Assembly (NCBI RefSeq): GCF_050624435.1
Contig: NC_134538.1
Span: 119,248,437 to 119,312,436 of the forward strand
Length of the DNA stretch: 64,000 nt
DNA from: Tenrec ecaudatus
Taxonomy: Eukaryota > Chordata > Mammalia > Afrosoricida > Tenrecidae
Direction of reading: 5' to 3'
A model generated the notes under the pieces. That model ran no database searches, was not told the DNA's origin, and saw only the letters and a program-made list of their open reading frames with translations. Of the stretch, positions 22,706 through 32,180 are shown one piece after another. The stretch's first letter is position 1; every line of letters begins with the position of its first letter. A program made the translations under genes and the position numbers.

Positions 22706-22939
22706 TTGGAATCTGTAAAAAATGAAATTAAATGTATACAGATGGATATCATAGGTATGAGTGAGCTGAAACGGACATGTTTTCGCCATTTCAAATCAGA
22801 AAATCATATGATTTACTATGTTGGGAATGACACAATAAAGATAAATGCCTTTGAATTCACTGTCAAAAAGGACATGGAAAAATCAATCACGAAAAACAAT
22901 GCTGTCTGTGATAAAAACTTTTCTATTCACCTTCAATGA
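22706..22939 (+). pseudogene. RTE endonuclease N-terminal fragment
   Basis: A 78-codon open stretch reading MESVKNEIKCIQMDIIGMSE, then 'LKRTCFRHFKSENHMIYYVG' and 'NDTIKINAFEFTVKKDM'. The GMSE/LKRT segment corresponds to the active-site Glu region of the apurinic/apyrimidinic-type endonuclease of RTE LINEs. It ends at a stop inside the domain. Confidence 0.8.
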
Positions 22940-23649
22940 AGTTCTATCAATATAAATATTATTCAAATTTATGCATCAACCTCAAAAGCTAGTGATGAAA
23001 AAATTGGAGAATTCTACCAGTCTTCAGTTGGAAATTGGTCATGCATGCGATCAAAATGCATTGATAATTATTGGTGACTTGATGATGGGGATTCAAAGTT
23101 GAAATTATTGGTGACTTGGTGACGGGCATTCAAAGACAAAGGAATGGTAGTTGGAAAATATGGACTTGGTTCTAGAAATGAGGCAGGAGTTCACATGATA
23201 GAAGTTTGCAAGACCAATGACTTATTTAAAGCAAATACATGTTTTAACACAAAAGGCCCCTATTTGCATGGAATTCTCCAGATGAAATACACAGTCAAAT
23301 TGACTACATCTATGGGATGAGACAATGCAGAAGCTCAATGTCAGCAGTTACAACCAGGCCCCAGGCCAGGGACTGACTATAGGACAGATTGTCAATTGGT
23401 CATGCAAAAGTTCAGGTAGAAGCTGAAGAAAATTTAACCAAGTCCACAAGAGCAAAAACACAAGGTTGAGTCTATGTCACCTGAATTTTGAGAACATCTT
23501 AATCACAGATTTGATTCACAGAATACAAATGACAGACGACCTGATGAACCATGTGGATATCAAGAATATTAATTATTAATAAAGCAAAAGGTCATTAAAA
23601 AGAAAGAAAATGTCAAAGTAAATGCCAGGAGACATTCTGAAAATTGCTT

Positions 23650-23835
23650 TTAAAATTTTTTTAAAATAGTTTTATTAGGAGCTCATACAACTCATCACAA
23701 TGCATACATACATCAATTTTGTAAAGCACATTTGTACATTCATTGCCCTCATCATTCTCAAAATATTTGCTCTCCACTTAAGCCCCTGGCATCAGGTCCT
23801 CATGTTTCCCCTCCCTCCCCGCTCCCCCAGAAATT
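23650..23835 (-). mobile_element. L1 3' end nested in RTE, reverse
   Basis: Reverse L1 3' terminus: 'TTTTATTAGGAGCTCATACA' (complement of the AATAAAA end), 'CATTTGTACATTCATTGCCC', 'ATTTGCTCTCCACTTAAGCC' and 'CCCCTCCCTCCCCGCTCCCC'. Flanks GAAAATTGCTTTTAA (left) and GAAATTGGTTTTAAT (right) look like a diverged target duplication of about 15 bp. RTE sequence resumes on the other side. Confidence 0.85.
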
Positions 23836-23952
23836 GGTTTTAATCGTAGAGTAGCTATTGGAAATGGAAGAAATGATGAAGTTAGAGAGCTAAAGAGAAA
23901 AAAGTCAAGTCTTGAGTTGAAATACTGAAAGATTCTACTGGAAAATTATTGA

Positions 23953-24261
23953 ATGCAGAAAGCATCAAAAGAAGATAGAAAGAATACAGAGTCATTGTAC
24001 GAAAAAGAACTAGTTGATATTCCACCATTTCAGGGGATAGCAAATGAACAAGAACCAGTGGTGCTGAAGGAAGAAGTTCAAGCTGCACTGAAAGAATTAG
24101 CCAAACATTATGTTCTAAATTTTGATGAAATCGTGATTGAAATGTGTCAACAAGTTGATGTAGCTCTGGGACAATCATTCATCTATGCCAGGAAATTTGG
24201 AAGATGGTTAACTAACCAACTGATTGAAAGAGATCCATATTTGTTCAGGCTGGATTTATAA
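23953..24261 (+). pseudogene. RTE pre-RT/RT fingers fragment
   Basis: A 102-codon open stretch; residues about 1-24 (MQKASKEDRKNTESLYEKEL) correspond to the segment before RT, and 'LKEEVQAALKELAKHYVLNF' with 'DEIVIEM' to the 'ALKSLANNKSPGVDGIPIE' region of RTE RTs. The remainder contains an internal deletion. Confidence 0.75.
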
Positions 24262-25399
24262 GAAGGCTTGGATCAAGGGATATCATTGCTGATGTCAGAT
24301 GGATCTTGGCTGAAAGCAGGGAATGCCAGACAGATATTTACTGGTGCTTTGTTGACTATACCAAGGCATTGAACTTTGTGGATCATAACAAACTATAGAT
24401 AATCTTGAGAAGAATGGGAATTCCAGAGCACCTCTTTGCATTTATGGTGAATCTATACATCGATCAAGAGGCAGTTATGTGAACAGGGAACAATGCAGGG
24501 TTTAAACTTAGGAAAGGTATCTGACAGGGTTGTATTCTCTTACTGTTCAGTATTTATCATGAGAGAAGCGAGATTATATGAAGAAGAAAAGGACATCAGA
24601 ATTGGAGGAAAGCTTATTAACAAATTGCAATATGCAACTGACAACCCTGCTTAATGAAGGTGAGGAGAACTTGAAGTACTTGCTAATAAAGATCAAGGAT
24701 GACAGCTTTCAGTATGGATCACAACTCAATGTAAAGACCAAAATCCTCACAATTGAACCAATAGGATAAATGGAGATAAATGATAAATGGAGATAAGATT
24801 GAAATTGCCATCGATTTTGTCTTACTTGGATCCATAATCAATACTCATGGAAAAAGCAGTCAAGAAACCAAAATACATATTCCATTAGTTAAATCTACTG
24901 CATAAGATGTCTTGAATGCATAAGGAAAAGTATAGATGTTTTTGGATGACTAAAGTGTACCTGACCGAGCCATGGTGTTCTCCCTTGCCTCATATCTATG
25001 TGGAATTGGGATACTGAATAAGGAAGAATTGGTGCATTTGATTTATGGTGCTGGCAAAGAATATTTTAAGTACATGGACTGCTAAAAGGACAAGCCAATC
25101 TGTCTTGGTAGAAATACAGCCAGAATGTTCCTTACAGGCCAGGATGGGGAGACGTTGTCTTATATACTGTCTCCAGGTTTCTGGAGAAACCAGAACCTAG
25201 AGATGGATGTCAAGCTTGGTAAGGTAGAGGGGCAGAAAAATAAAGGAACTCTCTCAAGGAGATGGATTGACACAGTGGCTCCACAATGGGATCAAGCATA
25301 AGACCAGTTGTGGGGAGAGTGTGGGACTGGGTAGTCTTTCATTCTGTTGCGCATGGGGTCGCTGTGGGTCAGAACTGACTCAATGTTCACTAAAAACAA

Positions 25400-25850
25400 C
25401 ATGTGCCCCAAGGTAGCACGAATATCTGTTTTATTCACTGATGTAGCACAAGTGCCCAGCGTTGCTCTTGGCTTATGGTATGCACTGAAGTAAGTGTATT
25501 TCTTTAATACATTAAAGTATAATATTACAATTTAGATTGGGGTTGTATGCATCAAAGTGAGAAGAATAATGTGTATATTTCTATAGACTTTCTGATTTTT
25601 TTAGCTTTATCAGATATCAGACATTCCCTCTTTTCCTTTCTCCATTTAGAAAACTTTGAATTGAAATGGAAACACAGTGTATGTTTAATGTTTGCTCAAT
25701 AAAACAATGGGGACTCATATACACTCAGATATAATCTTGATTGTATGTATCATTTTCCAAAGTACTTAGAGAGATGGTATTTTTACAAGTATATTTATTA
25801 GCTATATATGTCATAATAACCTAAAACTCACTTAAAGATATTTGGAATAT
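25400..25850. other. AT-rich spacer between two RTE copies
   Basis: No recognised gene or repeat. Confidence 0.5.
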
Positions 25851-26785
25851 TTCACATTAGCTTTTGAGTATATCCCACTTGAAATCAGGGAACGTTTTGA
25901 GAATACCTTTGGTGCATTGGACACTAGTGACAAGTTGTGGTAAAGCATCAAGTACTTCATATATGAACAACACAAAGGATTATTAAAAAGAACAAGAAAG
26001 AAAAGAACAAAATGGATGTCAGAAGAGAATCTGAGCCTTGCTCTTGAATGCATACTAGCTAAGTGAATGAAATAAATGACCAAGTGAAAGAACTGAACAG
26101 TAAATGTGAAGGATAGTTCTAGAAATAAAGTAAAACTTAGGAAATGTGGGAGGGGTGGGGAAGAGCTGGAGTTAAAAACATCCAAAGGGAAGTACACATT
26201 CAGCATACCTCAAGCAGAAAGAATTGAAAAAAACCCTTCAGGTTCAATTGGAAATACTGAAGGATTCCTGGACAAAATATTGAATGTTGCAGAAAACATC
26301 AAAAGAAGATGGAAGGAGTACATAGTCTTTGTATCAAAAAGAATGATAAGACATTCAACTATTTTAAGAGATAGTACATGATTAAGAACTCAGCATTGAA
26401 AGAAAAAGTCTATGCTTCACAGAGGCACTAGCACAAAACATAGGAAGTCTTCAGGAATTGGCAAAATACCAATGGAAATATTTTTTAAAACTACACCAGC
26501 ACTGAAAGCCCTCTTTGATCAATGCCAATCAATTTTGAAGACAGCTAATTGACCAACCAATTGGAAGAGATTTATATTTGTACCCATTCAAAAGAAAAGG
26601 TGCCCCAACATAATGTGGAAATTGTTGAATAATCGTTAATATTACATGCAAGTAAATGTTTGTCAAAGGTCATTGAACAGTAGTTGTTCTAGTCCGTTGA
26701 TAGGGAGCTGGCAGGCATTCAAGCTGGATTCCGGACAGAATATGAAATAAGGGATCTCATTTTTGACATCAGACGGACGATAGGT
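25850..26785 (+). mobile_element. RTE LINE, linker to RT fragment
   Basis: Starts 'CTTTTGAGTATATCCCACTT', matching the post-endonuclease linker. 'AATGGATGTCAGAAGAGAAT' then 'CTGAGCCTTGCTCTTGAATG' and 'GCAGAAAACATCAAAAGAAG' match the next blocks. 26,695-26,785 covers the start of RT ('GIQAGFRTEYEI', 'DLIFDIRRTI'). It breaks off before the catalytic box. Same strand as the previous copy but with a different 5' start, so a separate insertion. Confidence 0.8.
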
Positions 26786-26789
26786 GAAG

Positions 26790-26905
26790 ACAGAGACTAC
26801 TAGAAAAAGAAACGGACTTGTGTTAGGTCACATAATGAGAAAAACCTCAACTGCCAAATGACTAAGGATCGTGGTCCAGCCAAGTTGACACAAAACCTGT
26901 CACGT
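26790..26905 (-). mobile_element. LTR-like fragment, reverse (tentative)
   Basis: 'ACTAGAAAAAGAAACGGACT' and '...GGTCCAGCCAAGTTGACACA' resemble the two ends of the LTR family in reverse with the middle deleted. Confidence 0.35.
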
Positions 26906-27325
26906 TATCCTAAGTTAGAAAAAGCTTAACACATGTATGTGACCCTTCTCGCTTGACGAAGGCGTGGCTCAAAACCAGCTGGTTCAACAGTGATAGAAGA
27001 AATACTGAAAACATTAAAATTTTTGAATAATTAAAACATTTCTAAATAATTAGAAAACAAATTAGCTTAGCAGCAGAGTTGAGGAAACGAGTGACCTTGT
27101 ATGATATTTCTGTTGCAGCAGGTGCTAGCTGTGATAAATTATACTTGTAAATCAGCGCTAATGTAATATGATCCCTACTGACACATAAAATATAAGTGCT
27201 TCTGATGAACTTTATAAATGCCAAACAGCAGATGCGTGTCTTGGCTATTAGAATTCATTATTTTTGAACCTACAAAGGTAGAAATTAGACATAACACAAT
27301 TGCTGGACATGCAGTAAAATTGGCC
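26906..27325. other. AT-rich unique DNA
   Basis: No recognised feature. Confidence 0.45.
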
Positions 27326-27329
27326 CTTC

Positions 27330-27739
27330 TACAATTAAAAGGAAATTTCCTTGGGAGTGTGACTCACTCTAATTGAAGCAGACTCTGTGAGAAGACTTGT
27401 CTCCCTGCTGGTGTGGATCCTACATCTTTGCGTTGGACCTCTGGTTCTTTGTACTTGGACAAATGGCACATCTTATTGCCTGCCAATATTGGATTCATTC
27501 AACTCTGCAACCACAAAACTGACCTGCTGACCTTGAAGTTGTCTGCCTCTACCTCTGCCTCCACCAACCAACCTCCTGGTGCATCAGCCATGGCAGAAAC
27601 AGGAGTCAGGAAAAGCCTCGAGCCTACCGCCAGGATCACGCTGGATTCACTTGCTTCTATAACTATGTGAACCATGTTCTTGATGTACATTTCTTTCTTT
27701 ATAGACACGTATAGGTGCCACTGGTTTTGCTTCTCTAAG
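27330..27739 (+). mobile_element. LTR-like repeat, 5' segment (split by SPIN)
   Basis: The 3' part reads 'TTTCTTTCTTTATAGACACG', 'TATAGGTGCCACTGG' and 'TTTTGCTTCTCTAA', the counterpart of 'CTTACACATATGAGTGTC...GTTTCTCTAG' in other copies. It resumes after the SPIN element as 'AGAATCCAGCCCAACAGA' (27,940-27,957), where other copies read 'CAACCCAGACTAACACA'. A subfamily different from the 36.7 and 43.3 kb copies. No gene. Confidence 0.6.
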
Positions 27740-27932
27740 CAGTGGTTCTCAACCTTTATAGTACCATAACCCTTTAATACATTTCCTTATATTGCTGTGA
27801 CCCCCCAACCATAAAAGTATTTTCATTGCTACTTCATCACTGTAATTTTGCTACTGTTATGAATCGGGCAACCCCTGTGAAAGGGTCGTTTGACCACCAA
27901 AGGGGTTGAGACCCACAGGTTGAGAACTGCTG
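27740..27932. mobile_element. SPIN-like hAT non-autonomous element (193 bp)
   Basis: Left terminus CAGTGGTTCTCAACCTT, right terminus reverse-complements to CAGCAGTTCTCAACCTG, a strong inverted repeat. The interior includes 'ATGAATCGGGCAACCCCTGT' and 'GAAAGGGTCGTTTGACCACC'. About the same length and internal text as the 4.55 kb copy. Flanking octamers TCTCTAAG and CGCTAAAG are a degraded duplication of a CTCTAAAG-like target within the LTR. Confidence 0.88.
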
Positions 27933-27960
27933 CGCTAAAGAATCCAGCCCAACAGATATA

Positions 27961-28475
27961 TGAGGGGGTACACCCACAAAATACATTTTTCCTCAAAGAT
28001 ATATATTTTACAAAACAACTTTACCACCTGCAGAGTACTCTCTATTACACATAATACACTTGTCAAATCTGCGATGCCATTCTTGGAAACATTTTTCAAA
28101 CTCATCTGTTTGAATGGCTGACAGCACCTCCCTCATTTTTTCATCATCTACATCGCCAAATCGCTGTCCTTTCATGTCCCTCTTCATTCATGGACACAAG
28201 AAGAAGCCACATGGAGTGAGGTCAGGTGAATAGTGTGTGGGGCAAGATAAGCAGTTGATTTTTTGCTAAAAATCAGTGCACTGAGATGGCTGTGTGAGCA
28301 GGTGCATGGTCATGGTGGCAAAGCCAGTCCCCCCTCTGCCATAAATCAGACCTCTTTGGTTGAACATTGTTAATTGTAATTGTTTCAGAACCTCTAAATA
28401 GAAAGCTTGCTTAACAGTCTGACCTGATGCAACAAACTCCAAATGCGTTATCCACCTCACATCAATGCAATTTTC
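27961..28475 (-). pseudogene. Mariner transposase, C-terminal half (dead)
   Basis: Reverse-strand remains of a mariner-family cut-and-paste transposase. Reading leftward: 'RWITHLEFVASGQTVKQAFY' then 'LEVLKQLQLTM' (28,460-28,360), a frameshift into 'HHDHAPAHTA' holding the second catalytic Asp (about 28,305), then 'HYSPDLTPCGFFL' (28,240-28,195) and 'EVLSAIQTDEFEKCFQEW' (28,120-28,065) to a C-terminal TAA near 28,010. The third catalytic residue of the D,D34D triad is Gly (codon at 28,206-28,208) instead of Asp. In-frame TAG and TGA stops are also present. The left end TGAGGGGGTACACCCAC after TATA at 27,957-27,960 is the probable 3' terminal repeat. Confidence 0.88.
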
Positions 28476-28740
28476 CTTTTTCTGAAAACTTCTTCTAGTA
28501 AGCCCTCATGATTGTACTGCATCCTTTGAGAAAATCTATCAAGATCTATTACCTCTTTGGCGTTCAAAATATAGTTACCATCTTCTTCTGAGCTGACCTC
28601 TCTGCCCTGCATTCAACTTGTCCAGAAGATGCTCTAAGTAGTCACTGTTTGGATTGCCATCCTTGTTTTGACCGCTTCCCAAGGATCCCAAGTCAAGCGA
28701 AAACTTGTTTCGACTGGCTGATTGCATAGGCATGTTTAAA
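28476..28740 (-). pseudogene. Unidentified coding-like segment upstream of mariner
   Basis: On the reverse strand two frames, joined by one shift near 28,605, read 'MPMQSASRNKFSLDLGSLGS', 'GQNKDGNPNSDYLEHLLDKL' and then 'EVSSEEDGNYILNAKEVIDL', 'DRFSQRMQYNHEGLLEEVF'. The composition is protein-like (acidic, helical, few odd residues), unlike chance frames nearby. It does not match mariner's N-terminal helix-turn-helix. I do not recognise it. It may be a decayed retrocopy exon captured next to, or interrupted by, the mariner. No poly(A) tail or duplication was seen. Confidence 0.4.
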
Positions 28741-28754
28741 CATGTTTGGAACAA

Positions 28755-28882
28755 CCCATAGGAGAAAGATGGGTCTTTCCAGTCCTGTAACACAGTCTTG
28801 GAACTCCACAGTGACGTTCTGCCCTGTTCTATCAGGTCACTGTAAGTCAGCATCTACTCAATGGCAGTGAACTTTTCTTTGT
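28755..28882 (+). mobile_element. AfroSINE 3' part
   Basis: 'AGGAGAAAGATGGGTCTTTC', 'AGTCCTGTAACACAGTCTTG', 'CTGCCCTGTTCTATCAGGTC' and 'CACTGTAAGTCAGCATCTAC' followed by 'TCAATGGCAGTGAAC'. Lacks the head. Confidence 0.85.
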
Positions 28883-28944
28883 TAATAACTTCTCCTTAGA
28901 AAATGGAAAAGAAATGAACAAACAAAATTCATGAATCATCTTTT

Positions 28945-29068
28945 TGGGCAGAAGGACCCAGGTGCTGCTGTGAGTTATTTGGCTACTAACTGCAAGGTCG
29001 ATGGTTTCAATCCACCAACCACTCGGTGGTACAAAAAAAAATCAGTCTGTCTGCTCCCATAAAGATTT
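28945..29068 (+). mobile_element. AfroSINE, 5' part (host of nested SINE)
   Basis: 'GACCCAGGTGCTGCTGTGAG' then 'GGCTACTAACTGCAAGGTCG' and 'ATGGTTTCAATCCACCAACC'. It stops at 'CCCATAAAGATTTAACC' and resumes at 29,258. Confidence 0.8.
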
Positions 29069-29069
29069 A

Positions 29070-29257
29070 ACCAATAAAACAAACTCACTGCCATCGAGCA
29101 GATGCCACGTCATAGAGACCATGGGAGAAGAACTGTCCCTGGGCATGTGAGAGGAGGCAGCCTCATTTTGCTCATGCTGGTTCGGAATAGCTGTTTCTTG
29201 TTGTCAGCAGCGTAGAGTGTAACCGGCTGAGCTACCATGTCTCAGAGACTCTAACAA
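29070..29257 (-). mobile_element. AfroSINE nested inside another, reverse
   Basis: Reverse order: 'CAAACTCACTGCCATCGAGC', 'CACGTCATAGAGACCATGGG', 'GGAGGCAGCCTCATTTTGC' and the head 'GTAGAGTGTAACCGGCTGAG'. It splits a plus-strand SINE, hence is younger than it. Confidence 0.8.
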
Positions 29258-29335
29258 GGAGTTCCACTCAGGCCTAACAGGGTCACCATAGGGTGAAATT
29301 AACACCATTGGAGTGTGTTTGGTTTTGTGTGGCTC
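29258..29335 (+). mobile_element. AfroSINE, 3' part (continuation)
   Basis: 'GACTCTAACAAGGAGTTCCA' then 'CAGGGTCACCATAGGGTGAA' and 'ATTAACACCATTGGAGTGTG' complete the SINE that starts at 28,945. Confidence 0.75.
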
Positions 29336-30310
29336 TATTTGACGAAGACATGCTAATAAATAAATGTTATAAAATTGAAAAATGTTATAGTAAATCTTAT
29401 CCTACTAACATGGCTCATTAGTTTCAAAACTATTCTAGAAGAATAAACTTAATGATATTATTGTTTTTGTTATGCTACGAATCCTTTTGGATAAATTGTA
29501 GTTCAACACTAAGCTATATTTTTTGAGTTTAAGCTCACTAAATTGAATATTAACTATCTTGAATTTAAAACAGAGGTATAATTTTTCATGTTTTTCATGA
29601 TGGATGCCTTGGAAAGATTTACATGGACAGAGATAAACACGGCTATTATTTATTTCCAATTAACCATGAAATAAATAAAAGGCATATAAATGATTGATTG
29701 CTTTAAAAAGTGAGTAATTGAGTAATCAGGCAAAAGAAATGTCATATGTTGATAGAGTATAATCTAAGAGCATGATTTTGTCGGTTGAAATTATTAGGGA
29801 GTCCTGAAATTAACATGGCTCCTAGGTAAGGACAGAAAGTTAGGAATTTTTGATAATAGCAACCATTGGAGAGTAAAACCATTCCAATAATATTTTATGA
29901 AATAGAAAAACATTTTTTCTCCTCTAAACAGACTACTAATTATCACTTGCTCTGCATTAAACTTACAAACACACATGTATATGTATAAAGGTATAAAACT
30001 TGTTTTAATTGAGAAAGCTTTCAAAGGTTGAATTAATTCAGCCAGGATTTCAGTCATCTGTAGCATCACCAGATTTCACTATTTCTACAATCCACTTGTT
30101 CAAAATTTATTTGATTTATGCTAACAGTTGAGTGATTAATTAATTTTGGAGGAAAGTGTAACGATCATTATGTCTGTAGTCTAAATAATAAAAAGATCTC
30201 AAGTGCAGAAATGGATTTTTTTTAAAAAGCCTATCTTAATAAAAGCTGGATTCTATTGTGGAAACATAATGTATTTCTAAACTTTTGACCTTTAGTTCCC
30301 TTTACCCTTG
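29336..30310. other. AT-rich unique DNA
   Basis: No recognised gene or repeat; the short minus-strand frames are AT-driven. Confidence 0.5.
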
Positions 30311-30354
30311 TGCTTGGCAGAGTTCTCTAGAGAAACAAAATTAGAACACTTATG

Positions 30355-30415
<61 letters not shown>

Positions 30416-31011
30416 GTTTATACAGCGAGAAGAAATATAACAGCTAATTAGTCCACACAGCAATACAGAGGGTTCAGTTCAACTCACTTCCTTGGAACAG
30501 TTAATATACTGGAAGTCCTTCAACTCATGTGGGCTGATGGGTCCAAGGTCAAGGAAGCAGACAGCAGAGTCCTCTCAGAGGCAAGGCCAGCAGAGTCTGC
30601 CCACAGGCAACAGCAGCAGGGTGGGTCATCAGCAGTAAGTAGCTCGGAAGCTTAGCAAAGCAGACCCAATGGGATTTCAAACTCAAGCATGCAAGGTGAC
30701 AGAATCCACATGCCTCAAGCTTAATCAATAGACGCACCAGCAGCATGATGAAATAGGTCTTGAAGAAGTCTCAAGCTCTAGCAACATGATTCATGGGCTG
30801 GCCTGGTTCACAGGTAGTGTAGCTCACAGGTTGAGGCAGAGAGGTAGCTACAGCAGCAGCAAGAATACTCCAGCACACTCCAATCACCAGAGTAAGAGAG
30901 AGGGGGGATAGACCTTGCAGAGCCATTTATCTCTTTGCTCTTCAATCAAGCTATGACTTGATTAATCCCACATATTCCTGTTGGCCAGGTTGGCACAATA
31001 AACCTATCACA
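30311..31011 (-). mobile_element. LTR-like repeat, reverse, with internal (GATA)n
   Basis: The 3' end on the left reads 'GAGTTCTCTAGAGAAACAAA' (complement of the family's 'TTTGTTTCTCTAG...'). The 5' start on the right reads 'GGCCAGGTTGGCACAATAAA' then 'CCTATCACA', the complement of TGTGATAGGTTTATTGTGCC. About 700 bp, the longest copy. The (GATA)n array occupies the position where other copies have the ACATATATGAGTG segment. It is a subfamily distinct from the 31.1 kb copy beside it. Confidence 0.6.
30354..30414. repeat. (GATA)15 microsatellite
   Basis: About 15 uninterrupted GATA units within the LTR-like element. Confidence 0.97.
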
Positions 31012-31017
31012 ATACCT

Positions 31018-31068
31018 AAATTGGACAATGAATACAGAAGACAGCAGAAGAATTGATGCATTTAAACT
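31018..31068 (+). mobile_element. RTE C-terminal fragment, left of LTR insertion
   Basis: 'TGGACAATGAATACAGAAGA' then 'CAGCAGAAGAATTGATGCAT' matches the RTE C-terminal coding block and continues after the LTR at 31,506. Confidence 0.75.
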
Positions 31069-31073
31069 ATAGT

Positions 31074-31505
31074 TGAGTTAGGCTGAGTTGACTAGAGAAA
31101 CAAATTCAGTGACACTCATAAATGTGTAAGAAAGAGCTTTATATCAAGAAATAATTATATATCAAGCAAACATCCAAGTCCAGTCCAATCCTAGTCCATA
31201 CTAGTCCACAAGTCCTTCTTTAGACTCACACAGCAATTTCCAACGAAGCAAGATGCAGGAAGATCACAGGCTAATGAGTGGAAAGTCTTGTGGATCCAGT
31301 GGTGGTGGTTCTGGCAGCTCTCAGTGACTTGACAGCAGGAAGGTGAAGGCAGAGAGATAGAGAGCGCGCGTGGTAGTTCCCAGGACCCTCCTTATGAGGA
31401 GGACATGCCCACAGGTGGCACCATCAAGCAGTGACCTGATTGACAGGCTAGACCCCACCGGCATACTTTTATATCTTCAAGTTGACATGAAATTATGTAA
31501 CTACA
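31074..31505 (-). mobile_element. Solo LTR-like element inserted in RTE (432 bp)
   Basis: Reverse copy. Left end TGAGTTAGGCTGAGTTGAC, right end 'AATTATGTAACTACA', i.e. TG...CA in element sense. Five-base flanks ATAGT (31,069-31,073) and ATGGT (31,506-31,510) are a near-perfect duplication of RTE sequence reading ATGGTGTTGG. The 5-bp duplication and TG/CA ends support an LTR retroelement, with the length typical of ERVL/MaLR-type integrations. No internal viral sequence is present. Confidence 0.75.
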
Positions 31506-31850
31506 ATGGTGTTGGCAAAAAATATTGAAAGTACTTCCAGAAAAACAAATGAATCTGTCTTGAAAGAAGGACAACCAGGATGTCCTTAAAAGGAAGGATG
31601 ATGAGACGTTGTCTCATATACTTTGTTTTCAGGAGATATCAGTTGCTAGAAAAAGACAGTACGCTTGGTGAAGGGTCAGTTTAAAAAAATTAAAAGACCT
31701 TCACCAAGAACCAAGATGCGTGGACACAGTGGCACCAATAGGCTGCGACTCACCGTTGTGAGGATGGTGCAGAAGCAGGCAGTGTTTCATCCTATTGTAC
31801 ATATAGGGACATCATGAGCTGGCACTGACTTGATAGCGTGTAATGAGCAC
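31506..31850 (+). mobile_element. RTE C-terminal region and 3' end, right of LTR insertion
   Basis: 'TGGTGTTGGCAAAAAATATT' continues the fragment at 31,018. 'AATCTGTCTTGAAAGAAGG' and the 3' end 'GACATCATGAGCTGGCACTG' with 'ACTTGATAGCG' follow. Broken by indels. Confidence 0.82.
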
Positions 31851-31967
31851 AATCCCTTTAAACTTGGAGAAAAAAATGCATGCAATGTCATCCATTTGAT
31901 GCCCATTATTTTGACAATTGCTTTCCATGGGGCTTTTTAATATATTGCTGTTCCCCTGGATACAAAA

Positions 31968-32180
31968 ATCCAAACTCACTGCCATCAAGTTGATGCGAAT
32001 TCATAGTGTTGCTATAGGACAGGATAGAATTGGCCCCTGTGAGTTTCTGAGACTGTTTGCTGGAGAAGAAATCCCTGTCTTTGTCCCTGGGAGGGCATGG
32101 TAGTTTCAAACTGCTGACCTCGTGGATCGCAGCCCAGCATGTAACCCCTGCACCACCAGTACTCCCTTTCCCTGGGAAAA
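31968..32180 (-). mobile_element. AfroSINE-type SINE, reverse
   Basis: 'CACTGCCATCAAGTTGATGC', 'TTGCTATAGGACAGGATAGA', 'GGTAGTTTCAAACTGCTGAC' and 'CGCAGCCCAGCATGTAACCC' in the reverse SINE order. Nearly complete. Confidence 0.88.

Larger units (their letters stand above)
22255..25395 (+). mobile_element. Nearly full-length RTE/BovB-class LINE
   Basis: About 2.95 kb of RTE sequence after removing the L1 tail nested at 23,650-23,835. In order: a 5' leader (22,255-22,690); endonuclease start at 22,690 ('NLGKLESVKNEIKCIQMDII', 'GMSELKRT', 'YVGNDTIKINAFEFTVKKDM'); 'IIIQIYAS'-like and 'ALIIIGD' blocks (22,950-23,080); a linker; RT from about 24,000 with 'FVDYTKALNFVDHNKL' (24,350) and the catalytic box as YATD (24,631-24,642); a C-terminal segment; and the 3' end 'GGGTCGCTGTGGGTCAGAAC' followed by 'TGACTCAATG'. 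Stops and frameshifts throughout. It is the best local reference for the family. Confidence 0.9.
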
